DNA of 54,428 nt. Source: a virus. This document shows, piece by piece, positions 7,089 to 14,328 of the stretch (position 1 is the stretch's first letter; each line of letters opens with the position of its first letter). A program made the position numbers and the translations under genes. Below the pieces are notes generated by a model. The model made no database searches, was not told the DNA's origin, and saw only the letters and a list, made by a program, of their open reading frames with translations. The stretch is from positions 1-54,428 of the IMG/VR virus record IMGVR_UViG_3300037193_000230; one strand, 5' to 3'.

Positions 7089-7328
7089 ATGAGCGACCGA
7101 CAGTTTCGCATCACCTTCCGCAAGGGGGGACAGACCAGGACCCTGGTCTACCCGGGGCACACCGCGTACGATGCGGAGAGGGATTTCACCACGGATCATC
7201 CCGACGCAGAGGTTCTTACGGTGATTGAGGACACCGTGTCGATTCGGAACACATTCAACGGCACGTCTTATGGTACGGTCAATCAGATGGGTGACGTTGA
7301 CGGAGACGTGAACTATTTCAGGGGGTAA
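7089..7328 (+). CDS. Small protein with RHIM/BASS3-like C-terminal motif
   Basis: A 79-residue protein with ATG one base after the previous stop. Residues 1-50 form a small beta/alpha domain. Residues 54-77 follow the pattern N-x3-G-x3-G-x-V-x-Q-x-G-x-V-x-G-x-V-x2-F. From established knowledge this is the pattern of bacterial amyloid signalling motif BASS3, related to mammalian RHIM and fungal PP motifs, which in actinobacteria link NLR-type sensors to cell-death effectors. A phage copy could jam such signalling, as herpesvirus RHIM proteins do, or trigger it. The function is an inference; the motif pattern is directly visible. Confidence 0.75.
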   Translation: MSDRQFRITFRKGGQTRTLVYPGHTAYDAERDFTTDHPDAEVLTVIEDTVSIRNTFNGTSYGTVNQMGDVDGDVNYFRG

Positions 7329-7331
7329 GGT

Positions 7332-7496
7332 ATGGCCGATTACATGTACGTGAACGACCTCAACAACAGCGAGTACCTGACCACGGAGCAAGAGAGGCGA
7401 TTCGAGGCAGCCAAGCAAAAGGCTACGGCTGAGGGTCACGAGTTCCTGAGTCCCGAGTGGAAGCGTGCTTGGGCCGATCACTTCGGAGAGCTGTGA
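7332..7496 (+). CDS. Small hypothetical protein
   Basis: A 54-residue helical protein from ATG 7332, with a GGGGGTAAGG site. It ends in an ATGA-like overlap with the next gene. Rich in Glu, Lys and Ala with several aromatics; no family recognised. It lies directly downstream of the amyloid-motif gene and may be expressed with it. Confidence 0.7.
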   Translation: MADYMYVNDLNNSEYLTTEQERRFEAAKQKATAEGHEFLSPEWKRAWADHFGEL

Positions 7497-7693
7497 GCGA
7501 CAACGTGCGTCTTGAGTCGGGTGACTCGTTCCTGGTCACCGACAGCGCTTTCACCAACCGGGTTTACCTGATTGTCGAAGAGCGCAAGGGGGCCCACAAC
7601 CCGAAGGGCGGGGTTGCGCTGGCCCAACTGAACAAGGCTGAGGTCGGCGAACTTATCGAGCGTCTGGAAACCCAGCGTAGAGGCATGACTTAA
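7493..7693 (+). CDS. Small hypothetical protein
   Basis: A 66-residue protein from GTG 7493, overlapping the previous stop by four bases. It has a beta-strand first half and a helix of Leu, Glu and Lys at the end. No family recognised. It is the last gene before the non-coding stretch 7694-7881. Confidence 0.7.
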   Translation: MSDNVRLESGDSFLVTDSAFTNRVYLIVEERKGAHNPKGGVALAQLNKAEVGELIERLETQRRGMT

Positions 7694-7721
7694 AACTGAA
7701 TATAGTCTCACTGAATGTAGT

Positions 7722-7736
7722 GCCCCGTTCCGGGGC
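7722..7736 (+). promoter_or_regulatory. GC-rich hairpin after the fic block
   Basis: GCCCCG (7722-7727), loop TTC, CGGGGC (7731-7736). It may protect the 3' end of the upstream transcript or act as a weak terminator; there is no T-run. Confidence 0.4.
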
Positions 7737-7813
7737 GGATAGGTGGAGTCGTTAATACCACTTATTGTGGGAGACAGGGAAGCCAAAGATTCCGCTTCGG
7801 AACGGTATTGATC

Positions 7814-7877
7814 AGCGCGGCTGTCAATGGCGTGTACAGACGGCACACCGTTAGGGACTAGCCACCCCTACCGCGCT
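7814..7877 (+). ncRNA. Cloverleaf tRNA-like RNA next to tRNA-Arg
   Basis: A 7-bp closing stem, AGCGCGG (7814-7820) with CCGCGCT (7871-7877), encloses three consecutive hairpins with almost no linker: CTGT/ACAG (7821-7824, 7836-7839), ACGG/CCGT (7840-7843, 7848-7851) and TAGGG/CCCTA (7852-7856, 7866-7870). All helices pair perfectly. It has the tRNA plan at 64 nt but lacks a seven-base anticodon loop and a TTCRA T-loop, so it is unlikely to decode. It ends 4 bases before tRNA-Arg. It may be a decoy, a processing signal or a decayed tRNA. Confidence 0.5.
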
Positions 7878-7881
7878 CTAA

Positions 7882-7955
7882 GCCCGTGTAGCTCAAAAGG
7901 ATAGAGCCAGGGTTTCCTAAACCCTAGGTTAGAGGTTCGAGTCCTCTCACGGGCA
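7882..7955 (+). tRNA. tRNA-Arg (CCU)
   Basis: Acceptor GCCCGTG/CACGGGC. Anticodon stem AGGGT/ACCCT with loop TTCCTAA, anticodon CCT at 7916-7918. T-loop TTCGAGT. No encoded CCA. Confidence 0.95.
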
Positions 7956-7956
7956 C

Positions 7957-8115
7957 ATGAACCAATGTAAAGAGATGGGGCCTTACACGGTAGACCTTCC
8001 TTTCCATTTCGGTCATTTCATTCTGTTGGCCGTGTTGGTGGGTATCGGTATGGGTATCGTGTTCGGCATCGTTTTGGAAAAGGCCAAAAATTACAAGGAG
8101 GACTCACGTGGGTGA
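7957..8115 (+). CDS. Small membrane protein
   Basis: A frame of 52 residues from ATG 7957, or 46 from ATG 7975; neither has a strong ribosome binding site, so the start is uncertain. A single hydrophobic helix of about 22 residues contains repeated Gly (a Gly-Ile-Gly-Met-Gly face). It is followed by a charged tail, so it is probably a one-pass inner-membrane protein. It begins 2 bases after tRNA-Arg. Confidence 0.6.
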   Translation: MNQCKEMGPYTVDLPFHFGHFILLAVLVGIGMGIVFGIVLEKAKNYKEDSRG

Positions 8116-8242
8116 GAAGATCATCAAGGAGGGTGGCGATTCTGATCAGGATAGGCTCCTCTCCGAACTTGCCAAGCTGGATCTGACGCAGGCTATCGAA
8201 GCTCAGGAAGCGGCCCAAAAGGCTCAGGAGGAGCAGAAGTGA
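8108..8242 (+). CDS. Small helical protein
   Basis: A 44-residue protein from GTG 8108 with a strong AAGGAGG site. Its second half is a Gln/Glu/Ala-rich helix that could form a coiled coil. It overlaps both neighbours by a few bases. No family recognised. Confidence 0.65.
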   Translation: MGEKIIKEGGDSDQDRLLSELAKLDLTQAIEAQEAAQKAQEEQK

Positions 8243-8469
8243 CCACGGCTACCACGACGCTGATCGGCACGCCCGACCGTGGGGAAATCACGGTCACCAA
8301 CCCGGACGTGTTCTTTACCGCCCGGGGTGTCGAGCTGGAATGTGTGAACTACACCGTGGACGGCCCGGAGAAGGTGACGATGGTAATCAGTCCCGATTAC
8401 CTGCCCTACATTCTGGGCGATTTGGCCAAGGGTGTTGACGAGTTTGGGAGGATCAAGAGTAAGGACTAA
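8239..8469 (+). CDS. Small hypothetical protein
   Basis: A 76-residue protein from GTG 8239, with a four-base overlap with the previous gene. It looks like a beta-rich domain ending in a short helix. It sits immediately upstream of the exonuclease gene and may be co-translated with it; no function recognised. Confidence 0.75.
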   Translation: MTTATTTLIGTPDRGEITVTNPDVFFTARGVELECVNYTVDGPEKVTMVISPDYLPYILGDLAKGVDEFGRIKSKD

Positions 8470-8483
8470 GAAAGGTAAACCGG

Positions 8484-9254
8484 ATGGTTGATTATCGAAG
8501 TGTGTCGCAAGTAAACGATATGGAGTGCGGTTACCGGTACTACCTCAGCCGGGTTCTACGGGTGTGGCGTAAGCCTGCCGCGTGGCTTGCCCAGGGAACG
8601 GCCTTCCATGAGGCCGTAGAGCGCTTCGAAAAGTCTGGAAGGGTGATGACACCCACCGAGGTGGTTGAGGCGTTCAGCGAGGCATACGACCGGGAAATCG
8701 GGCTTATGTCGGAGACCACACCGAATCATTCTGTCTGGTTTGCTTCCGGACCGTATCGCGGGTCAGAAGACATTGAGCGCAGATACGGTTTGGGAGTTGA
8801 CCAAACAGCCAAGTATTTGGAATACATCAAGGCTAACCCACACGAGGAAATCAGTCGGGTAGAAAATGAGCCATTGGTGGAAGCCGAGTACGCAGTCAAG
8901 TTCGGTGACGTAGAAGTACGAGGATATATTGACCAGGTGGTGAATTGGACACCCCGTGATTTGAAGACAGGCAAGCAACCCGGGTCGGAATTCCAGTTGG
9001 CCACGTACGCCTGGGCATTGAACCTCAAGTACGGTATCCCGGTCACCACGGGGGATTACTGGATGGCCCAGAAGGGTGGACCCACCAAGCCTTATGACCT
9101 GACTGAGTGGTCGCTACAGGAACTGGTGGACATCTACGGGGAGACCGATCAAAAGATTCGGGATGAACAGTTCGACCCCAACCCGAACGAGAAGGTTTGT
9201 ACTTTCTGTGATGTGAGTTCGTCTTGCCCATTCTCGCTAGCCCGGGAGTGGTAA
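8484..9254 (+). CDS. Cas4/RecB-like PD-(D/E)XK exonuclease with Fe-S Cys set
   Basis: A 256-residue single-strand-type exonuclease of the RecB/Cas4 superfamily, used in phage recombination and replication. Visible motifs: GTAFHE with His42, the Asp150 motif (RGYIDQ), the Asp159-x-Lys161 core (RDLKTG) and Gln171-x3-Tyr175. Cys15 plus Cys239, Cys242 and Cys248 give the C-terminal four-Cys set that holds a 4Fe-4S cluster in Cas4 and AddB. The length is normal for the family. It overlaps the next gene by one base (TAATG). Confidence 0.88.
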   Translation: MVDYRSVSQVNDMECGYRYYLSRVLRVWRKPAAWLAQGTAFHEAVERFEKSGRVMTPTEVVEAFSEAYDREIGLMSETTPNHSVWFASGPYRGSEDIERRYGLGVDQTAKYLEYIKANPHEEISRVENEPLVEAEYAVKFGDVEVRGYIDQVVNWTPRDLKTGKQPGSEFQLATYAWALNLKYGIPVTTGDYWMAQKGGPTKPYDLTEWSLQELVDIYGETDQKIRDEQFDPNPNEKVCTFCDVSSSCPFSLAREW

Positions 9255-9685
9255 TGGTGCTTCGTAGTACTCTGAGTACAGCCACCATGCAAGACTTGAA
9301 AGAATTCCTGAACGACCCGTTTCTCACAGTGGACCGGTTCATGGTGACCGGTTCCCGGGAATGGACGGATTGGGTTATAATCAGGGATGCTTTGAGGTCT
9401 GTGCATGAGCGCTTTCCTGAGGCTACCATGGCCAACGGAAAGGCTTATGGGGCCGATTGCATAGCCGCTGTCATGTGGACTCATGCGGGAGGGTGGGTGC
9501 AGTACTACCCACCCGATTACCAAAGGCATGGCAAATCGGCTACGTTTATCCGGAATGACGACATGGTCAATTCTGGTGTAGGGCTTTGTCTCTCCTTTTG
9601 TAGGGACGAATCCAACGGTACGGCTTACACAAGGGAAAAGGCTAGGGGTAAAGGAATCCCTACCTTCAATTTCACGGAGGGTTAA
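9254..9685 (+). CDS. SLOG-fold (YspA/DUF2493-like) protein
   Basis: A 143-residue protein from ATG 9254 with GGGAG upstream. It has the family order: a TGSREWTD nucleotide-binding loop, then GKAYGAD, a YYPPDYQRHGKSA segment and an RNDDM box. SLOG-type Rossmann domains bind nucleotides or related ligands, and some sense signals in defence systems. The usual Gly-Gly before GAD reads Gly-Lys-Ala-Tyr here. The reaction in phages is unknown; nucleotide-derivative binding is the safest inference. Confidence 0.75.
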   Translation: MVLRSTLSTATMQDLKEFLNDPFLTVDRFMVTGSREWTDWVIIRDALRSVHERFPEATMANGKAYGADCIAAVMWTHAGGWVQYYPPDYQRHGKSATFIRNDDMVNSGVGLCLSFCRDESNGTAYTREKARGKGIPTFNFTEG

Positions 9686-9688
9686 ACC

Positions 9689-10153
9689 ATGGGTTACACC
9701 AAGTACACGATCACCGGTCAGTCGAACCGGCGTCCCGAGAATCTGCCGGACGGCTTCGAGGTGGTGGCTGAGCCGGTTGTGTTCTCCAAGGAGACCCCTG
9801 GGTTCGCCTTGGCCGATTCGGCATACCGGGACGGCCAGTTGTTCATCAATCAGCAGGGGAGCTACGGTCGTCACTTCTCTGCGGAGGATGTCCGCGCACT
9901 GCGGGACGCACTCACGGAGTGGCTGAGCCAGACGTGCGCTATGCGGGTCGTGCACGATGAGAACGACAGTGCCACGTCGTCGTGGCGGTGGTACGAGATC
10001 AAGCCGAACAAGTTCGTTTACGATCTCAGCGAGCAGAACGCGCGTAGGGATGCGGAGCGGTTCAAGGACGGGCGTCCGACCACCGATCTGTTGTCGTTCG
10101 AAGAGATCGAGGAGCGTTACGGTATCCGCACGGTCACCACGTGGGAGGTCTAA
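9689..10153 (+). CDS. Hypothetical protein
   Basis: A 154-residue soluble protein with GGAGGG before the ATG. It is a mixed alpha/beta protein with a Trp-rich centre and an acidic C-terminus. I recognise no domain. It stands between the SLOG protein and the nucleotidyltransferase-like gene in one operon. Confidence 0.75.
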   Translation: MGYTKYTITGQSNRRPENLPDGFEVVAEPVVFSKETPGFALADSAYRDGQLFINQQGSYGRHFSAEDVRALRDALTEWLSQTCAMRVVHDENDSATSSWRWYEIKPNKFVYDLSEQNARRDAERFKDGRPTTDLLSFEEIEERYGIRTVTTWEV

Positions 10154-10157
10154 AGCC

Positions 10158-10937
10158 ATGACTACGTTGATCATCGGGTCAACCGCAATGTGGAACCTGG
10201 GTTTTTCGCATCGGGAACCGGATGATTTTGACGTGTTCACCGACACCCCGGACAGCTTCGAATCGGAAGGCTTCGATCCGTTCTGGCATGACTCGTTCTA
10301 TGAGTGGTTGGGTGACACTACCCTTCGATCCGCAACGCTTGACGAGTTGTACACCATCAAGTTGTCTCATTCGTATTGGGACCTCAAGAACGGTTCGTGG
10401 GACAAGCACGCATACGATCTGGTCGAGTTGAAGCGTGCGGGTGCCAAGGTTGACCTTAAGCTTCACAAGCTCCTGTACGGCGTCTGGGAGAGCCAGCACG
10501 GCCGTAAGCAGGTCGACCTTACCCAAGAGGCAGACGAGTTCTTTGCCGACGCTGTGAAGCGAAGGTACGACCACGACAGCATCCACTACTCAGTGGCCTA
10601 CGGGGACGTGCCGATGTATGAGCACATCCTCAAGGATGGTCACTCGGTGGATGTGGACCCAAAAAAGATGTGGGCACTCTCCCACAAGGATCTGGTCAGG
10701 CTCTTCCGAGAGGAGATCCTGGCAACCGCATTGGAAAGGATTGTCATTCCCCGGAACTACCAGTGTTCTCCGGGGGCTGCCTACTTGTGGGCGCTCAAGC
10801 GTACTGCTACTTCCCTTACCAAGGGTAAGTCCGCACGATTCATCATGGACAACTTCGAGGAGTTCCGTACGCCCGATTCGGATTATGTCGAGCGGCACAA
10901 GTCGAAGAGTCACCTTCTCATTCCGTTGGAGAACTGA
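10158..10937 (+). CDS. Nucleotidyltransferase-fold protein
   Basis: A 259-residue protein from ATG 10158 with GGAGG upstream. Residues 7-29 contain Gly-Ser, a turn, HREP and Asp23-Phe-Asp25, the arrangement of polymerase-beta-like nucleotidyltransferases: GS motif, then metal-binding DxD. The spacing is also reminiscent of the head of class II CCA-adding enzymes. The rest is helical with no clear RNA-binding domain. None of the 19 tRNAs here has an encoded CCA, so a tRNA-end role is attractive but speculative. Abi-type toxins are another possibility. Confidence 0.5.
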   Translation: MTTLIIGSTAMWNLGFSHREPDDFDVFTDTPDSFESEGFDPFWHDSFYEWLGDTTLRSATLDELYTIKLSHSYWDLKNGSWDKHAYDLVELKRAGAKVDLKLHKLLYGVWESQHGRKQVDLTQEADEFFADAVKRRYDHDSIHYSVAYGDVPMYEHILKDGHSVDVDPKKMWALSHKDLVRLFREEILATALERIVIPRNYQCSPGAAYLWALKRTATSLTKGKSARFIMDNFEEFRTPDSDYVERHKSKSHLLIPLEN

Positions 10938-11170
10938 TGGGTTTCTGGGATTGGTTCTGGTTGGTCTACTGGATCGGTCTGACCCCTGCGTGGCTTGTGA
11001 TGAGCAAGTTCATGCTGAAGATCGGTATGGAAGACACAACCCGATACAAGGAAAAGGCCGATTCGGGTGACCGCTTCGCAGCAATCGGGTTGGGCTTCTG
11101 CCTGATGTGGTTCTGGCCGCTGGGCATCCCGTTCACCGCAATTTGGAAAGCTTTGGAGAGCGATGACTGA
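10937..11170 (+). CDS. Two-helix membrane protein
   Basis: A 77-residue protein with TGATG coupling to the previous gene. It has two Trp-rich hydrophobic helices (about residues 3-28 and 46-68) with a charged loop between them. Probably an inner-membrane protein; no family recognised. Confidence 0.75.
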   Translation: MGFWDWFWLVYWIGLTPAWLVMSKFMLKIGMEDTTRYKEKADSGDRFAAIGLGFCLMWFWPLGIPFTAIWKALESDD

Positions 11171-11336
11171 ACCCACTCCCCCAGGGGAGCACCTATCCGA
11201 CGAAGAGTTGGAAGAGCACAGACAGGTTCTGGACCAGGCGGAAGAAATGGCCCGGAACGTTACGCCTGTGCCCAAGCTGACACGTAAGCAACTGAGAGAA
11301 AAGCTTTCACAGAAGGAGAACGATGGACTACGCTGA
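11163..11336 (+). CDS. Small charged helical protein
   Basis: A 57-residue protein from ATG 11163, overlapping the previous stop and the next start. It is rich in Glu, Gln and Lys and looks like one long helix with a Pro-containing middle. No family recognised. Confidence 0.6.
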   Translation: MTEPTPPGEHLSDEELEEHRQVLDQAEEMARNVTPVPKLTRKQLREKLSQKENDGLR

Positions 11337-11640
11337 ACGTGTTATCTACGAAGGTCTGAAACAGCATGTCACGGGCTTGTTCAGGATCTACGCCGAATTC
11401 GTTCCGGGAGTGCCTTTCAGGCTGCTCACCGAGGATGGTCAGGCCCTTCGGTGTGAGATCGTGGAGCACAGCCTGGACCAGGTCTACTCGGATGACTACA
11501 TTCCGATCTACATCGTATTCAAGTGCGGGGTCACATACTTGAAGCTTTCGGGCTACCAGGACTCTTACGGTGGATACGAGTGGGACAGTTTCGTGACCGA
11601 AGTCGAGCGCAAGGAAAAGGTGGTGTACCTGTATGAGTGA
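11323..11640 (+). CDS. Tandem paralogue family, member A
   Basis: A 105-residue protein with an AGAAGGAG site. It is the first of four related proteins in a row. They share a C-terminal block of about 30 residues: Gly-Tyr-x2-Ser-Tyr-x-Gly, then a Trp-Asp, x-Glu-Val, and a Lys-x-Val-x-x-Tyr-Glu end. This copy has GYQDSYGGYEWDSF. Probably a small beta-rich domain; function unknown. It overlaps the next gene by eight bases. Confidence 0.75.
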   Translation: MDYAERVIYEGLKQHVTGLFRIYAEFVPGVPFRLLTEDGQALRCEIVEHSLDQVYSDDYIPIYIVFKCGVTYLKLSGYQDSYGGYEWDSFVTEVERKEKVVYLYE

Positions 11641-11974
11641 CACGTGTTTGAAGTGCCGTACCGAAGATGCTCTGATGGCTACCGACAAGGGTTGGTGGTA
11701 CATTTCGGAGTACGGCGTGTCTGCTGAAGTGGACGGTATTCCGATCCAGAAGGTGGAAGTTTTCAAGTCGTCCGATGAGGTCCAGGACTACTACGGCGAG
11801 TACCCTCAGGGTTGGGAGGGTAAGATGTGGATCACCTTCCGGGTGGGCAACCGGTTCTTCCGGAAGATGGGCACCATCTCTTCCTATGGTGACGAGAAGT
11901 GGGACGGCCGGTTCCAGGAAGTTTTCGCGACCGAAAAGACGGTTACCGTGTTCGAGTTCAAGGAGGAGAAGTGA
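11633..11974 (+). CDS. Tandem paralogue family, member B
   Basis: A 113-residue protein beginning in an overlap with member A. The shared block here is ISSYGDEKWDGRFQEVF followed by EKTVTVFE. An N-terminal Cys-x2-Cys (residues 5-8) is unique to this copy and may be half of a metal site. Function unknown. Confidence 0.75.
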   Translation: MSDTCLKCRTEDALMATDKGWWYISEYGVSAEVDGIPIQKVEVFKSSDEVQDYYGEYPQGWEGKMWITFRVGNRFFRKMGTISSYGDEKWDGRFQEVFATEKTVTVFEFKEEK

Positions 11975-12252
11975 GTATTTTCAACCGCAAGAAGCGCAAG
12001 GAGAAGCGGGGTATTACCCCGGTTGCACCCGAGAAGACCTACCCGGCGGCTTCTTATTGGGAGACCTACGAGGGTGGGGAGTACATCGAGACGCCTGCTC
12101 CGTCCTACGACAGCAGCCCGACCACGTACGACACCCCGACCTACTCCACGCCGTCTCAGAGCTACGACAGCTCGTCTTCGTCCGGCTCTGGGTACTCCGG
12201 TTCGGATAGCAGCTCTTCGTCGTCCAGCAGCGATTCTGGGGGTTCTTGGTGA
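11971..12252 (+). CDS. Ser/Tyr-rich low-complexity protein
   Basis: A 93-residue protein from GTG 11971, with AGGAGGAG upstream and a four-base overlap with member B. Residues 1-15 are strongly basic. From about residue 40 it is almost only Ser, Tyr, Thr, Pro and Gly, ending in a poly-Ser stretch and Gly-Gly-Ser-Trp. It is predicted to be fully disordered. Ser/Tyr-rich segments can self-associate, so it may act as a scaffold; that is inference. It interrupts the four-paralogue cluster. Confidence 0.7.
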   Translation: MSIFNRKKRKEKRGITPVAPEKTYPAASYWETYEGGEYIETPAPSYDSSPTTYDTPTYSTPSQSYDSSSSSGSGYSGSDSSSSSSSSDSGGSW

Positions 12253-12611
12253 AGACGTGGGATGAGGTCGGGTACGAGGGTTTGTTCCGGAACCTGGCGG
12301 CTTACACCGGAGACGATGATGTCGACAACTTCGACCCGGACCGCCAGTTCGAGTTCGGTGATGTCGAGTGGGATGAACTCTGGCGGTCTGACTGGGTGGG
12401 TACCCGCGATTTCCGATTCCGTAACGTGGAATCTTATGGTGGTGAGGGTCAGGGCGACGATTACTGGTTCATCCTCGAAGTCGAGTTCTCGGACCAGATC
12501 AAGACCTTCGAAATCAGCGGTTACTACGCGTCTTACTCGGGTGGTTACTACGAGGAGATCAAGGAAGTCAAGCCTCAGGACAAGGTGGTGACCGTATGGG
12601 TCTCAGCGTGA
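12249..12611 (+). CDS. Tandem paralogue family, member C
   Basis: A 120-residue acidic protein; GTG 12249 overlaps the previous stop by four bases and is preferred over TTG 12246. The shared block reads GYYASYSGGYYEEIKEV then DKVVTVW. The N-terminal half differs from the other members and is rich in Asp and aromatic residues. Function unknown. Confidence 0.75.
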   Translation: MKTWDEVGYEGLFRNLAAYTGDDDVDNFDPDRQFEFGDVEWDELWRSDWVGTRDFRFRNVESYGGEGQGDDYWFILEVEFSDQIKTFEISGYYASYSGGYYEEIKEVKPQDKVVTVWVSA

Positions 12612-12922
12612 AGGAAATCGAAAACCTCCTCTTCAATTACCAGGACGACTGGTACTCTGAGGGTTGGAGCTACTGGGACAACGAGAACTACGGCACTGTC
12701 ACCCTGTCCATCGGCTTGGATGCGGATCTCGTGGCCAAGGGTGGCCCCACCGGACTCGACTACGAGAAGTGGTTGGTGGTCAGGGTCACCGATATGGACG
12801 GTACGGAGAGGTTCTTCAAGAAGATCGGCTACTACAGCTCGTACGAAGGTACTTCCTGGGACGGCTCTTTCCACGAGGTGTTTCCCCAGCAGAAGACCGT
12901 GACGGTTTACGAGAAGGAGTGA
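12596..12922 (+). CDS. Tandem paralogue family, member D
   Basis: A 108-residue protein overlapping member C by 16 bases. The shared block is the best preserved of the four: GYYSSYEGTSWDGSFHEV then KTVTVYE. A KxWLVVRVTD strand precedes it, similar to the WITFRV strand of member B. It stands directly before the RNA ligase gene. Confidence 0.75.
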   Translation: MGLSVKEIENLLFNYQDDWYSEGWSYWDNENYGTVTLSIGLDADLVAKGGPTGLDYEKWLVVRVTDMDGTERFFKKIGYYSSYEGTSWDGSFHEVFPQQKTVTVYEKE

Positions 12923-12923
12923 C

Positions 12924-14057
12924 ATGGTTTACCTGGACGATATCCTGAACACGGATCGTCTGGGCAGGGAAATTGCGGACGGGTACGTACGGGTGGGAGA
13001 CCACCCGTACTTGCCTCTCAACATTCTCTGCTACGAGCACAAAGCCATGATCGACCAGCATTGGACTCACGAGGTTCGAATGAGTCGTGGTCTGATCTAC
13101 GACGGTATCAGTCTCAAGGTTGTGGCCCGTCCGTTCGAGAAGTTCTTCAACCACGGTGAAGAGCACGCCCCGGAAATCCCCGCAAACACCCCTGTAAAGC
13201 TCTACGACAAGATCGACGGGTCGTTGGGTATCGTCTACCCCATTGCCAACGGCAAGTACGCGGTAGCCACCAAGGGGAGCTTCACCAGCGAGCAGGCTGC
13301 CAGGGGTACTGAGATTTGGCGGCGTGACTTCGAGGGACGGTTCCGACCTCCCAAGAACCTGACCATTCTGGTAGAGATCGTGTACCCCGAAAACCGGATC
13401 GTTCTGGATTACGGGAAGCAGGAGAAGTTGATCTTGCTAGGGGCGGTGGATATTGAAACCGGCCTGAGCTATTCTCCGGAAGACATCATTTGGTGGCCCG
13501 GTGAGAAGGCGGAGCAGGTAGGATCTGGCAGTTGGGGTTTCATTACCAGCAACCCGGATCTTCCAGTGTTCCATCGGCCCAATCGGGAAGGTGTGGTTGC
13601 TTGGTCGCCCACTCTGGATGTTCGGGTCAAGCTCAAGCAGGAAGACTACATCGAGAAGCACAAGGCGGTCTTCGGCCTCAACGAAAAGGCAGTGTGGGAC
13701 GCCTGGGATGAGAACCGGATCACGGAGTTCATCAACGGGCTTCCCGAAGAGGTTCAGGAGTGGGCAAGGGAGACCCACATGAAGTTTTGGGAGGAGCACC
13801 AGCGCAGGTTGGACCAGGTAGCCGACATCTGGGAATCCTGGATTGTCTGTGCTCAGGACTTCTCGTCGGACCGTGCCAACCGGGCCCATTTCGCCAACTG
13901 GGTAAAGGGTAGTGGGTGTGCACACCTCATCGAGGTGCATGGCAGGTGGCTGGAAGCAGCACTGTTCGCGCATTTCGATAGGGACTATTTGCGGGCGTCC
14001 AGCATCATCCGAAAGTCGCTTAAGCCGCATGGTCAGACCGAAAAGGCCAAGTGGTAA
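12924..14057 (+). CDS. RNA ligase, T4 Rnl1-like
   Basis: A 377-residue ATP-dependent RNA ligase that joins 3'-OH and 5'-phosphate RNA ends, classically to mend tRNAs cut by host anticodon nucleases. The nucleotidyl-lysine motif is KIDGS with Lys96. SRGLIYD (about 54-60) precedes it, an EIVYPENRIV segment lies downstream and DVRVKLKQEDY provides motif V with its lysines. The C-terminal third is helical, as in T4 Rnl1. It forms a repair set with the kinase/phosphatase at 14445. Confidence 0.88.
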   Translation: MVYLDDILNTDRLGREIADGYVRVGDHPYLPLNILCYEHKAMIDQHWTHEVRMSRGLIYDGISLKVVARPFEKFFNHGEEHAPEIPANTPVKLYDKIDGSLGIVYPIANGKYAVATKGSFTSEQAARGTEIWRRDFEGRFRPPKNLTILVEIVYPENRIVLDYGKQEKLILLGAVDIETGLSYSPEDIIWWPGEKAEQVGSGSWGFITSNPDLPVFHRPNREGVVAWSPTLDVRVKLKQEDYIEKHKAVFGLNEKAVWDAWDENRITEFINGLPEEVQEWARETHMKFWEEHQRRLDQVADIWESWIVCAQDFSSDRANRAHFANWVKGSGCAHLIEVHGRWLEAALFAHFDRDYLRASSIIRKSLKPHGQTEKAKW

Positions 14058-14083
14058 TCTCAACCAGGAAAGAGGCTCGCTCC

Positions 14084-14305
14084 ATGAGTCGGTCTAAGAA
14101 TTCACCCTTCAAGGGTGAGAAGAAGTGGGGAGAGTTCGACGCCCCCGGTAAGTGGTCGGGAATCAAGGATCTTCGTCGCCGGTACAACCGGCGTACCCGG
14201 CACACCTTCCGAACCGAGGTTCGTACCAAGGACTGGGAAGACCTGGACGACTTCCCGGAGTACGAGGATTATCGCAAGCGTGATCAGGCCAAGTGGGATC
14301 TTTGA
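14084..14305 (+). CDS. Small highly charged protein
   Basis: A 73-residue protein; ATG 14084 has GAAAGAGG 8 bases upstream, unlike GTG 14051. The first 50 residues are basic with Arg-Arg-Arg-Tyr-Asn-Arg-Arg, and the end is acidic and aromatic. It may bind nucleic acid. It lies between the RNA ligase and Pnkp genes. Confidence 0.7.
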   Translation: MSRSKNSPFKGEKKWGEFDAPGKWSGIKDLRRRYNRRTRHTFRTEVRTKDWEDLDDFPEYEDYRKRDQAKWDL

Positions 14306-14328
14306 AGGAAAGTGTGGTGTGACTGGTA

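Noticed and set aside
12189-12243. Poly-Ser tract as a frameshift artefact
   Set aside because: The frame is continuous with good start and stop overlaps on both sides, so the low-complexity tail appears genuine.
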